A stretch of 12,945 nucleotides of DNA from Rickettsiaceae bacterium 4572_127. GTDB lineage: Bacteria; Pseudomonadota; Alphaproteobacteria; Rs-D84; NBLK01. Below are positions 6,297-12,703 of this stretch, piece after piece. The position numbers and the translations under genes are program-made. The DNA is taken from contig NBLK01000010.1 of NCBI GenBank assembly GCA_002084505.1, forward strand, positions 1-12,945, read 5' to 3'. The notes under the pieces were generated by a model that saw only the letters and a list, made by a program, of their open reading frames with translations, was not told the DNA's origin and did no database searches. Each line of letters starts with the position of its first letter. The first letter of the stretch is position 1.

Positions 6297-7568
6297 TTGA
6301 AAAGTAAGATTTATTCTTTATTATCAATTAGTTATTTAGCTCTGGGTTTAACAGCCCCTAATTTTGCATCTGCAGAATTATCTAATGACTTAGGACAAAG
6401 ATATGAAAACGGAGCAACCTACGATGGAATTAGTTGTCCGAATGGAATGTGTGATGACTATTCTGATTCTCCACAAGATCCTTCTTGGCCTGCTTCTCAT
6501 AAAACACAAGAAGAAATTATTTATGTAGAGGAAGAAGTTGTTGAGCAAGAACAAACTGAAACAGAAATTATAGAAGAAGAAGAAGAAGAAGAAATTGTTG
6601 AATATCCACCAAAAGAAATTGAAGAAGAGACAGAACAAGAAACTTTAGCCGAACCTGCTACTGCTCCTAAATCAAGAGAAAATAAATACTACATGAGATT
6701 TGATATTGGAATGGGGATTAAAGATTCCGAAGCAAAATTTAAACCTAGTGAGTGTGGAAATGGGACTACTCTTGCCTGTGATCCTCTTACTGATGAAAAA
6801 GGAACTTTTGTAGAAGGGAGTTATGGTGGAGCATTATCAAAAGGAATTGGACTCGGAGTAAATATAAATTCATTCTTGCGATTTGATGCTACTTTATCAC
6901 AACGAGCTGATTTTTCTTTTGACGAAGACCTTACTAAGCGAGGAACAACCGCACATTTTGATACTTCTGCATCTGATGACGGAGTAAATCCTGACTTATT
7001 GTATGATAAAGAAATGCAGGTTGAAAATAATATTCAGAACTTAACTGCTATGGCATCTTTGTATGTTGATTTTTTCCGTAGATATTCTACAAACGAACAA
7101 GGAAGAGTTTCACGAAGTGCAATTTCGCCTTACATTGGAGCTGGAATTGGATATGCTAAAAATACTATTGAAGATATGACAGGTGATTTTATAGCGTATT
7201 ACCGAGATATCTCAGATCCTTCATTGCCTCCTTTTGACTTAGATGGGCTATGGCGATTGCAAGGAGCTTCTAACACTGGCTTAGCTTGGAAATTTACAGG
7301 CGGATTGAACTTTGCTATTTCTGAACGAACTTGGTTGGACATCTCATATAGCTACTTAAACTTAGGAACTGTTAAAACTGCAAATCGCTATACAATTACT
7401 ATGGACACCGATATAAACAATAACGGAATTAGTGGAGACATTGGAGATGCTGACATAGACGGCAACGCAGGTGCTGACCCCGGATATTTAGAATATGACA
7501 ATGCAGGCTCACAAGAATTTGAACTAGAATTACATGAAGTTGCGATAGGACTAAGATATGAATTTTAA
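6297..7568 (+). CDS. Outer-membrane beta-barrel protein with Glu-rich N-terminal linker
   Basis: With the TTG start the protein has 423 residues and begins with a textbook signal peptide: MKSKIYSLL, a hydrophobic core, and cleavage after NFASA (residue 26). An in-frame ATG at 6264 would add 11 residues but has no ribosome site and lies upstream of the predicted transcript start. After a short Cys-containing segment (SCPNGMC) comes a strongly acidic linker (about residues 72-125) with a run of seven Glu and TEQET repeats. The barrel domain runs from KYYMRFDIGMG to the end. Its strands alternate polar and nonpolar residues, include SPYIGAGIGYAKN and ISYSYLNLGTV, and finish in GLRYEF, the C-terminal Phe signal read by the BAM machinery. 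It belongs to the broad OMP_b-brl / surface-antigen type. It overlaps its paralogue downstream by 11 bases. Confidence 0.85.
   Translation: MKSKIYSLLSISYLALGLTAPNFASAELSNDLGQRYENGATYDGISCPNGMCDDYSDSPQDPSWPASHKTQEEIIYVEEEVVEQEQTETEIIEEEEEEEIVEYPPKEIEEETEQETLAEPATAPKSRENKYYMRFDIGMGIKDSEAKFKPSECGNGTTLACDPLTDEKGTFVEGSYGGALSKGIGLGVNINSFLRFDATLSQRADFSFDEDLTKRGTTAHFDTSASDDGVNPDLLYDKEMQVENNIQNLTAMASLYVDFFRRYSTNEQGRVSRSAISPYIGAGIGYAKNTIEDMTGDFIAYYRDISDPSLPPFDLDGLWRLQGASNTGLAWKFTGGLNFAISERTWLDISYSYLNLGTVKTANRYTITMDTDINNNGISGDIGDADIDGNAGADPGYLEYDNAGSQEFELELHEVAIGLRYEF
6573..6593 (+). repeat. GAA trinucleotide run coding for poly-Glu
   Basis: Seven GAA codons in a row inside the acidic linker of the first outer-membrane protein. 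Slippage in such a run would change the linker length in steps of one Glu without a frameshift. Confidence 0.85.
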
Positions 7569-8424
7569 TAAATTATTTATTGTTGGATTAGCTTTTTTAA
7601 CTACTCCTGTTTTTGCAGAAAAGGCATATCATAATGACTACACTCCTTATGTTCGTGTTGGGTTTTCAGTAGGACAAACTAGTGAGAAAAACACAGAAGC
7701 CCTTTATGAACTACAAGAATCTTGGATGGGAACACAAGTCTTAACTTCTACTACTGGTGATGGAATTGGTGGAAATATGAAAATGTCTGCTGAATCAACA
7801 AGAGGTCTTACAGCAGGTATAGGTTTTGATTTTGGGCGAATTCGTATGGATTTTATGTACGAAAATAGAAATCAAAAATATGATTCAACTCTAAGAATGT
7901 ATGATAAAATCGGCTTTAATGGAAGTCTTCCTTATACTGAGCTTAATTTTGAAGGCGATTTAATGTCTCATTTGTTTATGGGGAATTTTTTCATCCAAGG
8001 AGATAAAAATGTTGGTGGCTTAGTTCCTTATATTGGAGTCGGGCTTGGATTTGCTAAACATACTATGAATGATTTAGAACAACATGATGATAATCCGTAT
8101 AATGATAATCAATTAAACACTAACGGCGATACTGTTATCGCTCCTTTTGGAATGAATGGATTAGACACGAAAGTTGATGCTGATGTTGATGGGGCTTCTT
8201 TTGCTTGGTCTTTTATGGGTGGGCTAAGTTTTCATCTTTCAAATAATTTAATGCTAGATTTTGGATATAGATATATTGATTTAGGCGAAATGAATGTGAC
8301 TATGGATCGTTATAGAGCTAATATGGAAAATCCTAGTGTTTATGTTTCTAATAGAGAAATCAAAGAGCATAAATTCTCAAATCGCATTAGTGAATTCACT
8401 CTTGGACTTCGAATCGCTTTTTAA
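7558..8424 (+). CDS. Outer-membrane beta-barrel protein, paralogue of the upstream gene
   Basis: This 288-residue protein has a signal peptide (MNFNKLFIVGLAFLTTPVFA, cleavage after residue 20), then directly a beta-barrel without the acidic linker of its neighbour. Shared blocks show common descent: VPYIGVGLGFAKHTMNDLE matches SPYIGAGIGYAKNTIEDM, and FGYRYIDLGEMNVTMDRY matches ISYSYLNLGTVKTANRY. It ends in LGLRIAF with the C-terminal Phe of BAM substrates. Long polar inserts (DDNPYNDNQLNTNGD and the YRANMENPSVYVSNREIKE region) are probably surface loops. The ATG is supported by AGGA at 7547-7550, and the 11-base overlap with the preceding gene indicates one operon with coupled translation. 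The specific function (porin, adhesin or structural protein) cannot be read from the sequence. Confidence 0.85.
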   Translation: MNFNKLFIVGLAFLTTPVFAEKAYHNDYTPYVRVGFSVGQTSEKNTEALYELQESWMGTQVLTSTTGDGIGGNMKMSAESTRGLTAGIGFDFGRIRMDFMYENRNQKYDSTLRMYDKIGFNGSLPYTELNFEGDLMSHLFMGNFFIQGDKNVGGLVPYIGVGLGFAKHTMNDLEQHDDNPYNDNQLNTNGDTVIAPFGMNGLDTKVDADVDGASFAWSFMGGLSFHLSNNLMLDFGYRYIDLGEMNVTMDRYRANMENPSVYVSNREIKEHKFSNRISEFTLGLRIAF

Positions 8425-8462
8425 ATTCTAGAAAAAAACCTATAAGCAAACTCGGTCTTCAC

Positions 8463-8559
8463 CTTCTATAAAAATAAAAAAACTATGGAGAAAACCCCGC
8501 AATCAATATATCTATTGCAGGAGCATCCCTTGCGGTTGCCCGAAAAAATTAAAACATTG
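8463..8559 (+). repeat. Gamma repeat module, copy 2 (diverged)
   Basis: Follows copies 1 and 3 through CTATAAAAA, ACTATGGAGAAAA, ATATATCTATTG and GCATCCCTTGCGGTTGCCC, but with substitutions and an altered 3' end (AAAACATTG). It is directly followed by a shortened delta piece and beta. Confidence 0.6.
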
Positions 8560-8578
8560 CGAAGCAATTCCGAACTAT

Positions 8579-8634
8579 CACCTCTCCCCTTGCGGGAGAG
8601 GTCGAGCGAAGCTCGGGTGAGGGGTATAAAAAAA
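8579..8634 (+). repeat. Beta repeat module, copy 2
   Basis: Near-identical to 626-680, with CACCTCTCCCC in place of CACCTCGCCCC. As in copy 1 it is followed directly by an alpha module, so beta - alpha is a conserved pair in gaps A and B but not in gap C. Confidence 0.8.
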
Positions 8635-8635
8635 A

Positions 8636-8664
8636 CGTCATTCCTGCGAAGGCAGGAATCTCAC
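8636..8664 (+). repeat. Alpha hairpin repeat, copy 2
   Basis: Identical to the copy at 684-712 across the 8-bp stem and GAAG loop. The flank ACCGAATC continues the similarity to the decayed inverted copy at 538-571. Confidence 0.8.
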
Positions 8665-8703
8665 CGAATCAATCTTGCTTTCTTGCTTTCTTTTCTTGCT
8701 TAT

Positions 8704-8760
8704 CACCCTCCCCTTGTGGGAGGGTCAAAATAGCTCTTGCTATTTTGGGGAGGGGTAAAA
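8704..8760 (+). repeat. Epsilon double-hairpin repeat, copy 1
   Basis: Two adjacent perfect hairpins: CCCTCCC (8706-8712) / GGGAGGG (8718-8724), and CAAAATAGC (8726-8734) / GCTATTTTG (8739-8747) with a TCTT loop, followed by GGGAGGGGTAAAA. A relative lies at 12736-12784. Confidence 0.8.
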
Positions 8761-8885
8761 TCCACCGTCCAGCCCCTAAAACTAAACAACGGCTATAAAA
8801 CTAGGTTTATAGTCAGCAGAATTTTTTTTACAAAAAACCGAAACATAAAAATCCGTGAGAAAAAAAAGCATCAAGTGTTTCGTCG

Positions 8886-8983
8886 CCTCTCCCCTTGTTT
8901 TGAAAAATAAATTTAAGATTTGCCATACACAGTGCCAAGGGGTGGGTGAAAAGAACTCTTGTTATTTTAGGACGAGGTAAATC
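8886..8983 (+). repeat. Decayed, split epsilon copy
   Basis: CCTCTCCCCTTG (8886 onward) and AAGGGGTGGGTG (8938 onward) correspond to the two arms of the first epsilon hairpin, now about 40 bases apart. The following AACTCTTGTTATTTTAGGACG matches the second hairpin with mismatches. It is either a copy with an insertion in the loop or two partial copies. Confidence 0.4.
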
Positions 8984-9034
8984 TATTAAGACTCCTCAAA
9001 AACTTTCTATACAAAAAATAATTCTCGTTTCTAT

Positions 9035-9063
9035 TTGTTTTGATGTTAATTTTATGATATAAT
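9035..9063 (+). promoter_or_regulatory. Strong promoter of the DUF4402 gene (copy 1)
   Basis: TTGTTT (9035-9040), a 17-base spacer and TATAAT (9058-9063) with an extended TGA directly before it. The start would be near 9070, giving a leader of about 36 bases with AAGGAG at 9093-9098. The 32 bases 9032-9063 recur with one mismatch at 9664-9695. Confidence 0.8.
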
Positions 9064-9105
9064 TCTTATATGTAGCGATTAGGACTACAAAAAAGGAGAG
9101 AAACT

Positions 9106-9615
9106 ATGAAAAAAATATTAGGAATGTCGTTGTTGGCATTAACTGTTATGATTGGAACTAATGCTGTTGAAGCTGTTGATGCTGACGGAGATGCACGAAT
9201 CGATATGGTTCAACCATTATCTATTGCTCAAACTGCCAGTGTCGACTTCGGAACTGTGGCTGTTGACGGAGCAGGATCAATTGCTATGACATCAGACGGT
9301 GTTGGAACTATTTCATGTACAGGGTTTACTTCTGCATCTTGCCCAGCAACAGGAACAGATGGATTATTTACTCTAACAGGTAAGGCCTCTACTCTTGTAA
9401 ATATTTCTTCAACAAACGGAACATTAGCGAATGCTGATGCTTCAACGCTAACTTTTGTGCCTGCACATGCTACTGATGTAACTTTTGATGCTTCAGGAGA
9501 TGCTACTATTGATGTTGGTGGAAGTATTGCACTTTTAGGAACAGAAACAAGTGGAGAATTTAATACTACAATAACTGGTGGATCTGCTTATGTTGTGACT
9601 GCTGTTTATCCGTAG
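9106..9615 (+). CDS. DUF4402 family secreted protein
   Basis: This 169-residue protein has a signal peptide (MKKILGMSLLALTVMIGTNA, cleavage probably after residue 23) and one DUF4402-type domain. Visible hallmarks are an N-terminal strand with PLSIAQTASVDFGTVAVDG (37-55), like the family's PL-I---LDFG-I, a middle FTLTGKAS (88-95), and a late SGDATIDVGGSIALLG (130-145) followed by a final Tyr-containing strand (AYVVTAVYP). Two cysteines (C71, C79) could form a disulfide. The domain is rich in Ala, Gly, Thr and Ser, as in surface or pilin-like beta proteins; the role of the family is not well defined and I do not assign one. It has its own consensus promoter, a strong AAGGAG site seven bases before the ATG and a strong terminator, so it is probably an abundant product from a single-gene transcript. 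Confidence 0.85.
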   Translation: MKKILGMSLLALTVMIGTNAVEAVDADGDARIDMVQPLSIAQTASVDFGTVAVDGAGSIAMTSDGVGTISCTGFTSASCPATGTDGLFTLTGKASTLVNISSTNGTLANADASTLTFVPAHATDVTFDASGDATIDVGGSIALLGTETSGEFNTTITGGSAYVVTAVYP

Positions 9616-9637
9616 ATAAATTACTAACCATTAAAAT

Positions 9638-9664
9638 AAAAAACCAGTCTTTGCTGGTTTTTTT
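9638..9664 (+). terminator. Intrinsic terminator of the DUF4402 gene
   Basis: AAACCAG (9641-9647) and CTGGTTT (9654-9660) form a perfect 7-bp stem with a six-base loop, extended by flanking A and T runs and ended by TTTTTTT. It starts 22 bases after the stop codon. Confidence 0.9.
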
Positions 9665-9666
9665 AT

Positions 9667-9695
9667 TTGTTTTGATGTTAATTTTGTGATATAAT
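9667..9695 (+). promoter_or_regulatory. Duplicate promoter (copy 2)
   Basis: TTGTTT (9667-9672), 17 bases, TATAAT (9690-9695) with extended TGA. The 32 bases 9664-9695 match 9032-9063 with a single A-to-G change. It begins three bases after the terminator T-run and points towards the lipoprotein and recJ, about 540 bases downstream. Confidence 0.7.
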
Positions 9696-9904
9696 CACTT
9701 GCCTACCCCATTAACTTATTTTAATTTTTGTTAGAAATCTTTGCTCTTTATAATTGTCCTTTGTTATGTTTTCTACAATGTTTATAATCTCTCACAGTCC
9801 TCCGCATCATTATGACTTTCCAATGAATCTCATAAAGACAATTTTACTTTACATAAATAAAAAAACTTGCGATTCCCAATTTTCTCTTTATACTAAAATA
9901 GACC

Positions 9905-9932
9905 TCTTTCATAACTTAAAAGTTATGAAAGA
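9905..9932. repeat. Perfect palindrome with 13-bp arms
   Basis: TCTTTCATAACTT (9905-9917), AA, AAGTTATGAAAGA (9920-9932). There is no T-tract, so it is not an obvious terminator. The sequence TAGACCTCTTTCATAACTT recalls the terminal repeats of some IS5-family elements, but no transposase is nearby, so that link is only a suggestion. Confidence 0.65.
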
Positions 9933-10004
9933 AGAAAAGAGAATCTCGCCGACGGGAGTGGTTGGAGTGAGTGCTAACGAACGGTTTTTGTGCTGATCGT
10001 ATTT

Positions 10005-10031
10005 AAAATTATACACGAGGTGTATGATTTT
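10005..10031. repeat. AT-rich hairpin, copy 0
   Basis: AAAATTATACAC, loop GAG, GTGTATGATTTT. It is the same stem as at 10110 and 10154, with a C-G pair closing the loop where the others have T-A. Confidence 0.65.
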
Positions 10032-10104
10032 CAAACGAATCGGCATAATTTACGGAAAGCATCAGCCGTTTTTGGCTCTGCTTTTTGAAAAATTGTGCAT
10101 ATCT

Positions 10105-10192
10105 GCCCTAAAATTATACATTTTGATGTATGGTTTTATTGGCAGACCGCCCTAAAATTATACATTTTGATGTATGATTTTATTGGCAGACA
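10105..10192. repeat. 44-bp tandem repeat, two units, each with a hairpin
   Basis: Units 10105-10148 and 10149-10192 differ at only two positions (10132 against 10176, and the last base). Each contains AAAATTATACAT, TTTG, ATGTATRRTTTT (10110-10137 and 10154-10181). Around the first hairpin, TCTGCC (10102-10107) and GGCAGA (10141-10146) add an outer stem. The second unit ends 47 bases before the lipoprotein ATG. Confidence 0.85.
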
Positions 10193-10239
10193 TGTGCAAA
10201 AAGCAATCACCACGATTAATGTAGGAAATCTAATAAAAA

Positions 10240-10671
10240 ATGAAAATTATATATGTAATCTGTTTGTTTCTAATAGGATGTGCTTCGCAGGAGGCTCCGC
10301 ATCAATGCACCAAAGAAAATTACGATTCCATTGGATGCCAGAGCTCAAGATTGAATGCTAATTCCACAACTTTTCTATCTAGTATTTTATTTTACAAAAT
10401 AAATCAAATTCAAATTTCTAATGAAAATTCTCTAAATGAGGTCATAAAATTTCAAAAATTATATAATGCTGAAATCCACATATTGGCCTCTAGCATTGAT
10501 GAAAACAAAAATACACAAAATAAAAGGCTAGAAAAAATAACTGGTTTTTTAGCAAAAAACAACTTGCCTAAGAGTAAGTTAAAAGTTAAAATCAAAAATC
10601 ACATTATTTATAGAAACGGCAAAAAAAATAAAAAACTATCACGAAGAGTTGAAATTTATATAAAATACTGA
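10240..10671 (+). CDS. Small lipoprotein with a degenerate OmpA-like C-terminus
   Basis: This 143-residue protein has a lipoprotein signal (KIIYVICLFLIGC; lipobox LIGC, lipidated C14). Two further Cys (C23, C33) follow, then a region of about 85 residues resembling an OmpA/Pal peptidoglycan-binding domain in size and order: a helix (NSLNEVIKFQKLY, 63-75), a strand (EIHILASSID), a helix (LEKITGFLAKNNLP, 97-110), and a final SRRVEIYIKY in place of the family's NRRVEI. The usual TD motif and second conserved Asp are not visible, so peptidoglycan binding is doubtful. The start has only a weak, distant AGGA (10223-10226), but the lipobox fixes the frame. recJ begins 18 bases downstream, suggesting co-transcription. 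Ser/Asn/Lys-rich composition and very AT-rich codons suggest fast evolution. Confidence 0.65.
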   Translation: MKIIYVICLFLIGCASQEAPHQCTKENYDSIGCQSSRLNANSTTFLSSILFYKINQIQISNENSLNEVIKFQKLYNAEIHILASSIDENKNTQNKRLEKITGFLAKNNLPKSKLKVKIKNHIIYRNGKKNKKLSRRVEIYIKY

Positions 10672-10689
10672 AAATGAAAAGGAAACAAA

Positions 10690-12453
10690 ATGATAATAAC
10701 AGAAAAATCAATACTAGGAAAAAAATGGGTTTTAGAAGACTACAAAAGCCACATCGCAGAAAAAGTAAAAACACAATTTAAGCTCCCTGAAATCGTAGCA
10801 AGAATCGTCTCTCAAAGATGCAACGATTTTCAAGAAAGTGCCGACTTTTTAAGCCCTAAATTACGATCCACTCTCCCAAATCCATTTGATCTAAAAGACA
10901 TGGAAAAAGCCTGCAAACGATTCGTAAAAGCTATCAAAAAAGGAGAACGAATTGCTGTTTTTGGAGACTATGATGTCGACGGAATCACATCTTCATCTCT
11001 GTTACATTTATATTTTGATGAAATAGGATTTACTAATTTTGAAATTCATATTCCCGAAAGAGAAGAAGACGGATATGGTCCTTCAATTCCAGTTTTTGAA
11101 AAATTTATAAGCAATAAAGCAGACCTAATCATCACAGTTGATTGTGGAGTAACAGCTAATGAACCTATTTCTTTTGCTCAAAAGAAAGGTGTGGATGTTG
11201 TTGTTTTAGATCATCACGAACCGCAAATTTCTCTTCCAAAAGCGCATGCACTTGTAGATCCAAAACGACTCGACGAAGACGGCGAAAACACTTATTTCGC
11301 CGCGGTTGGAGTTGTGTTTTTATTTCTAGTTGGCGTAAATAAATTACTAAAAGAAGAAAAATGGTTTGAAGAAAATGACCTGTCTCCTGTAAATTTAATG
11401 CAATTTTTAGACCTAGTTGCGCTCGGAACTGTTTGTGATATGGTGCCTCTTATTAAAGCAAATCGTGCTTTTGTTGCAACAGGATTGAAGATTTTACGAA
11501 AAAGAGAAAACTACGGATTAAAAGCATTGGCCGACATAGGAAAAGCAAAATATATTACAGAATATCACTTAGGATATGTTCTCGGACCTAGAATAAATGC
11601 GGGCGGACGAGTCGGAGCATCACGAATTGGACTAGATTTATTAACTTCAAAGGATGTTTTAACTGCTGAAATTATGGCAGAAAAATTAGACAAGCATAAT
11701 TCAAAAAGAAAAAAAATTGAAGCGGCTATTTTAGTTCAAGCTAAAAAAATTGTTGATGATAATAAAGACGACCATAACCCTGTTATTTTTGTGGCGGAAG
11801 AAAAATGGCATCCGGGAGTTATGGGAATTATCGCTGGAAGATTAAAAGAGCATTATGCCCGCCCTACTCTAGCTGGTGTTATCGATGAAGACGGGATTAT
11901 TACTGGCTCAGGACGGTCTATAAAAGGAATTGATTTTGGAAAATTAGTCATGAAAGCTAAGGAAAAAGAACTGCTTTTAGAAGGAGGCGGACACACTATG
12001 GCAGTTGGTTTTTCGTGTAAAAAAGAAAAACTTGATGATTTAAAGAAATTCCTAAAAGAAGAAATTGAAAATCAACTAAATGGCGAAAAATTAGTTCAAA
12101 AAATCAATGTAAGTGCGATTTTAGATGCAGGAGCTTTGTCATTTGAATTGGCTAAAACTCTGTCTCATTTAGAACCTTTTGGAGTTAATAATCGTGAGCC
12201 TATCTTCGTTTTGAAAAATGCACAATTGACTAAGGCCACAGTTTTTGGAACTGGTCATTTGAAATGTTTTTTCAAAGCTTCAAACGGAAAATCAATCGTA
12301 GTCCTGCTTTTCCATGGAACAAGCTCAAAACTTGGAAGAGCGATGCTAAATAATATCGGCAGTAGCTTTGATATTGTTGGATACATTAGACAAAACAACT
12401 GGAAAGGAAAAACTACAATCCAGTTCTTTATTGAAGATGCGGTGAAGTGTTAG
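10690..12453 (+). CDS. recJ: Single-stranded-DNA-specific exonuclease RecJ
   Basis: RecJ degrades single-stranded DNA 5' to 3' in recombination, mismatch repair and fork restart. The 587-residue protein has all DHH-family motifs: FGDYDVDGITSS (91-102), TVDCGVT (149-155), VLDHHEP (172-178, the DHH signature), ALGTVCDMVPL (244-254) and LGPRINAGGRVG (298-309). The DHHA1 part follows with HPGVMGIIAGRLKE (374-387) and EGGGHTMAVGF (431-441), then a C-terminal OB-like domain. The metal-binding Asp and His residues are intact (D93, D95, D97, D151, D174, H175, H176, D250). Length is normal. The ATG is preceded by AAAAGG seven bases upstream, and the lipoprotein gene ends 18 bases before it. An alpha hairpin repeat begins nine bases after the stop, and no separate intrinsic terminator is visible. 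Confidence 0.96.
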   Translation: MIITEKSILGKKWVLEDYKSHIAEKVKTQFKLPEIVARIVSQRCNDFQESADFLSPKLRSTLPNPFDLKDMEKACKRFVKAIKKGERIAVFGDYDVDGITSSSLLHLYFDEIGFTNFEIHIPEREEDGYGPSIPVFEKFISNKADLIITVDCGVTANEPISFAQKKGVDVVVLDHHEPQISLPKAHALVDPKRLDEDGENTYFAAVGVVFLFLVGVNKLLKEEKWFEENDLSPVNLMQFLDLVALGTVCDMVPLIKANRAFVATGLKILRKRENYGLKALADIGKAKYITEYHLGYVLGPRINAGGRVGASRIGLDLLTSKDVLTAEIMAEKLDKHNSKRKKIEAAILVQAKKIVDDNKDDHNPVIFVAEEKWHPGVMGIIAGRLKEHYARPTLAGVIDEDGIITGSGRSIKGIDFGKLVMKAKEKELLLEGGGHTMAVGFSCKKEKLDDLKKFLKEEIENQLNGEKLVQKINVSAILDAGALSFELAKTLSHLEPFGVNNREPIFVLKNAQLTKATVFGTGHLKCFFKASNGKSIVVLLFHGTSSKLGRAMLNNIGSSFDIVGYIRQNNWKGKTTIQFFIEDAVKC

Positions 12454-12461
12454 AAAAAAAT

Positions 12462-12490
12462 TGTCATTCCTGCGAAGACAGGAATCTCAC
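12462..12490 (+). repeat. Alpha hairpin repeat, copy 3
   Basis: One stem position differs from copies 1 and 2 (GAAGACAGG for GAAGGCAGG), which opens the loop-closing pair. The downstream flank AATACAGA is shared with copy 1, so alpha - gamma is a conserved pair in gaps A and C. It starts nine bases after the recJ stop. Confidence 0.75.
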
Positions 12491-12508
12491 AATACAGATT
12501 TTTTTTTG

Positions 12509-12602
12509 CTCTCTATAAAAACAAAAAATAATGGGGGAACTTTATTCTCAATATATTTATTGTAGGGGCATCCTTTACGGGTGCCCTAGCGAAAAAACAT
12601 TG
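12509..12602 (+). repeat. Gamma repeat module, copy 3
   Basis: Closely matches 731-824, including CTCTCTATAAAAAC, ATATATTTATTG and the hairpin TAGGGGCA / GTGCCCTA, here with one extra G making the arms pair better (CC with GG inside the loop). Confidence 0.75.
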
Positions 12603-12606
12603 GAAA

Positions 12607-12635
12607 ATAATTGCGAATCCCAAAACTCGGTCTAT
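12607..12635 (+). repeat. Short delta module
   Basis: TTGCGAATCCCAAAACTCGG followed by TCTATCA, a shortened form of the delta 5' half, running straight into the beta module. In gap A the same text runs into a different GC-rich hairpin. Confidence 0.6.
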
Positions 12636-12691
12636 CACCTCGCCCCTTGCGGGAGAGGTCGAGCGAAGCTCGGGTGAGGGGTATAAAAAAA
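12636..12691 (+). repeat. Beta repeat module, copy 3
   Basis: Same as 626-680 through the CGAGCGAAGCTCG hairpin and GGTGAGGGG TATAAAAAA end, but followed by ACTAAATT instead of an alpha module. Confidence 0.8.
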
Positions 12692-12703
12692 CTAAATTAT
12701 TGG

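Larger units (their letters stand above)
8425..9105. other. Gene-free gap B, repeats plus the DUF4402 gene promoter
   Basis: This 681-base gap has no credible gene. It starts with a delta-like fragment (about 8446-8462), then gamma (8463-8559), a short delta piece, beta (8579-8634), alpha (8636-8664) and epsilon (8704-8760). From 8761 to 9030 the sequence is mostly plain and AT-rich, with a 7-bp-arm hairpin at 8793-8812 (CTATAAA / TTTATAG) and a split, decayed epsilon copy at 8886-8983. The promoter at 9035-9063 belongs to the next gene. I see no clear terminator for the outer-membrane protein operon. Confidence 0.7.
9616..10239. other. Gene-free hairpin-rich region upstream of the lipoprotein - recJ pair
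   Basis: This 624-base stretch has no credible gene. It contains the DUF4402 gene terminator (9638-9664), a second copy of that gene's promoter (9667-9695), plain AT-rich sequence (9696-9900), a perfect 13-bp-arm palindrome (9905-9932), a less AT-rich patch (9945-10000) I cannot identify, and three related hairpins (10005-10031, 10110-10137, 10154-10181), the last two in a 44-bp tandem repeat. It may be a long leader for the downstream genes or a scar of lost DNA. Confidence 0.6.

Noticed and set aside
8485..8733. Open frame of 82 codons across gap B
   Set aside because: It runs through the gamma, beta, alpha and epsilon hairpins. Similar text is non-coding in gaps A and C, and the frame is not kept between copies.
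9754..9996. Open frame of 80 codons
   Set aside because: No ribosome site, odd composition, and it crosses the 13-bp palindrome. No family features.
10105..10192. Possible mini-CRISPR array
   Set aside because: The two 44-bp units are direct tandem copies without distinct spacers, and no cas genes are present.
10095..10361. Open frame of 88 codons over the 44-bp repeats
   Set aside because: It encodes the repeat twice and then overlaps the lipoprotein gene in another frame; the lipobox supports the other frame.
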